From positions 3,534,001 to 3,598,000 of the forward strand of contig NZ_CP019420.1 in assembly GCF_001984215.1 (NCBI RefSeq): a DNA stretch of 64,000 bases. The letters run 5' to 3'. Shown piece by piece: positions 62,854-64,000 of the stretch (the first letter of the stretch is position 1; every line of letters begins with the position of its first letter). The notes below the pieces were generated by a model. That model was not told the DNA's origin and ran no database searches. It saw nothing but the letters and a program-made list of their open reading frames with translations. This DNA comes from Mycobacterium sp. MS1601. GTDB taxonomy: Bacteria > Actinomycetota > Actinomycetes > Mycobacteriales > Mycobacteriaceae. Both the position numbers and the translations under genes were made by a program.

Positions 62854-63741
62854 ATGGATCCGGCCGATCGAATTGCACCTGAAGAGGTGGCTCTGCGTCC
62901 GCGACAGGTTCACTTCAACCTGGACGACGCCCCGCTGCACTGGATCCCGGGTGATCCGTACGGCTCTCACACTGTCACCGCTCTGAACCTGTTCCTGCCG
63001 TCCGCGGAGCGCTGGTTCAGCGCGCTGCTGTCCGACGCGCTCGAATACGTGCGGGCAGATCATCTTCGTGAGGAGATCGTCGGTTTCATCGGGCAGGAGG
63101 CCGTGCACGCGCAGACCCATGACCGCGTCCTCGTCGACTATCTGCTGCGCCACGGCATCGACCCTGCCCGATTCCTGGCCCAACTCGAGTGGGTGGCCGG
63201 ACAGTACGACCAGCAGATGGCCAAGGTTCCGAATCGGCACCGGCGCAAGGCGCTGGCGTCAGGCACGCACGCGTTGTGTGCTGCCGAGCACTTCACCGGC
63301 GTCCTCGGACACTGGGCGCTGAACAACTCCTGGGATGCGATGGGAGTGGATCCCACGCTCGCGGATCTGTATCGGTGGCATGGCGCGGAGGAGGTGGAGC
63401 ACCGCCATGTGTCCTACAACGTCGCCAAGTACTTCCACATGGACTTCGTGGCACAAGCGGTGTCCGGACTGATCGTCACCTTCGCGTTGGTGGGAATTGT
63501 GCTGCGCGGCACCAAGTTTCTGGTGCATGCCGACCCTGACCTGCCCAATCTCGGCTACCCCCGGCTGCTGTGGAAACTGCGGGCATCCGGAAAGCGCGGC
63601 GCCATCCCTACCGGCGGCATGATCGCCAGGGCGGCCGGGCGACTGTTCAAACCCGGTTACAACCCGACGGACGAGGGCGACACCGCGCAGGCGGTCGCGT
63701 ACCTGGCGACCTCCCCGGCGGCGCGCGCTGTCCATGGTTGA
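62854..63741 (+). CDS. Metal-dependent-hydrolase-like protein (PF10118 type)
   Basis: About 295 residues from ATG 62854 (MDPADRIAPEEVALRPRQVH), with AAAGGAG upstream; the longer reading is a shadow. Conserved acid/His-rich motifs of this family are IGQEAVHAQTHDRVL, LCAAEHFTGVLGHW and WHGAEEVEHRHVSYNVAKYF. They suggest a di-iron or similar site in a ferritin-like helical bundle. It overlaps the oxidoreductase gene by 8 bp, so the two are probably a redox pair (membrane desaturase/hydroxylase-like activity is possible). Confidence 0.85.
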   Translation: MDPADRIAPEEVALRPRQVHFNLDDAPLHWIPGDPYGSHTVTALNLFLPSAERWFSALLSDALEYVRADHLREEIVGFIGQEAVHAQTHDRVLVDYLLRHGIDPARFLAQLEWVAGQYDQQMAKVPNRHRRKALASGTHALCAAEHFTGVLGHWALNNSWDAMGVDPTLADLYRWHGAEEVEHRHVSYNVAKYFHMDFVAQAVSGLIVTFALVGIVLRGTKFLVHADPDLPNLGYPRLLWKLRASGKRGAIPTGGMIARAAGRLFKPGYNPTDEGDTAQAVAYLATSPAARAVHG

Positions 63742-64000
63742 GCCCAAGCGATTCCTGCACCGACTGCTCAAGCCCTACGCCGGCGAACCACCGCCGGGCC
63801 TGTACCGAACCCGTCGGCCGGACGCGCTGATCCGGATCGCCGGAGTGGCGGTACCGCACTTCATCTCGGTGGTCACCCGTCTTGGCGGCGACGCGGACCT
63901 TCCCGATCTTCCGACGACCGTCAGTAGACGTCGGGTGCGGGTGTCCGGTCGTCGTCAGGTGGCCCGCGACCAGGACGTCGTGCAACTCACGCTCGTCTCG
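63734..64000 (+). CDS. N-terminal part of an oxidoreductase (ferredoxin-reductase-type), cut by window end
   Basis: 89 residues are visible, starting MVEPKRFLHRLLKPYAGEPP and ending with RRRVRVSGRRQVARDQDVVQ and LTLVS at the edge. The last part looks like the first strand of a ferredoxin-NAD(P)H reductase FAD domain of the VanB/PDR type. Coupling to the preceding gene and its 8-bp overlap suggest it supplies electrons to that protein. The domain call is tentative because most of the gene is outside. Confidence 0.65.
   Translation, partial: MVEPKRFLHRLLKPYAGEPPPGLYRTRRPDALIRIAGVAVPHFISVVTRLGGDADLPDLPTTVSRRRVRVSGRRQVARDQDVVQLTLVS

Overview
The window reads as chromosome of a fast-growing, environmental mycobacterium (Mycolicibacterium type). 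The DNA is GC-rich, GTG starts and 4-bp gene overlaps are common, and several genes are mycobacterial in character: the block lpqU-eno-FtsB/DivIC-DUF501-ppx, a KdpD/KdpE pair, an MPT64-like secreted protein and GjpA-like putative porins. Product names come from reading translated sequence and motifs; no database search was run.

Layout. 1-12.1 kb: the end of an unrecognised gene, a MarR regulator, a TetR regulator divergent from a tautomerase, an efeUOB iron-uptake operon with a likely IdeR box, then lpqU, a 61-bp tandem repeat, eno, FtsB-like, DUF501, ppx, a DUF218 protein and a globin-coupled diguanylate cyclase. 12.1-19.2 kb: a membrane molybdopterin oxidoreductase, a DUF4383 protein, kdpE-kdpD without kdpFABC beside them, and an MPT64 homologue. 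19.2-23.1 kb: a persulfide/sulfide detoxification module (DUF302, CstR-type repressor, TauE/SafE exporter, rhodanese, CstB-like persulfide dioxygenase-rhodanese) with five matching 16-bp palindromic operators.

24.6-42.3 kb: two related integrative elements stacked at one tRNA gene with a UAA anticodon. The right-hand element (about 25.9-42.3 kb) has 42-bp direct repeats at its ends, arm-type sites, a tyrosine integrase, an excisionase, a replication-type ATPase and two small genes. The left one (24.66-25.94 kb) is a decayed, internally deleted relative with the same gene order. The cargo of the newer element is mostly unrecognised and looks defence-like: a two-gene pair with a 4-TM protein, a Fic enzyme, and a small and a very large protein each with a HEPN-like R-x4-H motif. 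It also holds a lipoprotein and several frameshifted genes.

42.3-64 kb: a tandemly duplicated small-gene pair, a PepSY lipoprotein, a LysR regulator divergent from an SCP2-like protein and an alpha/beta hydrolase, a flavoprotein, a six-gene operon (XRE-cupin regulator, amidohydrolase, polyamine/opine-type ABC importer), small stress or secreted proteins, two GjpA-like proteins (one frameshifted), a ClC channel, and a metal-dependent-hydrolase-like protein overlapping an oxidoreductase cut by the window end.

The strongest observations are the Cst module with its operators, the stacked tRNA-borne elements with candidate defence cargo, and the iron box at efeUOB.
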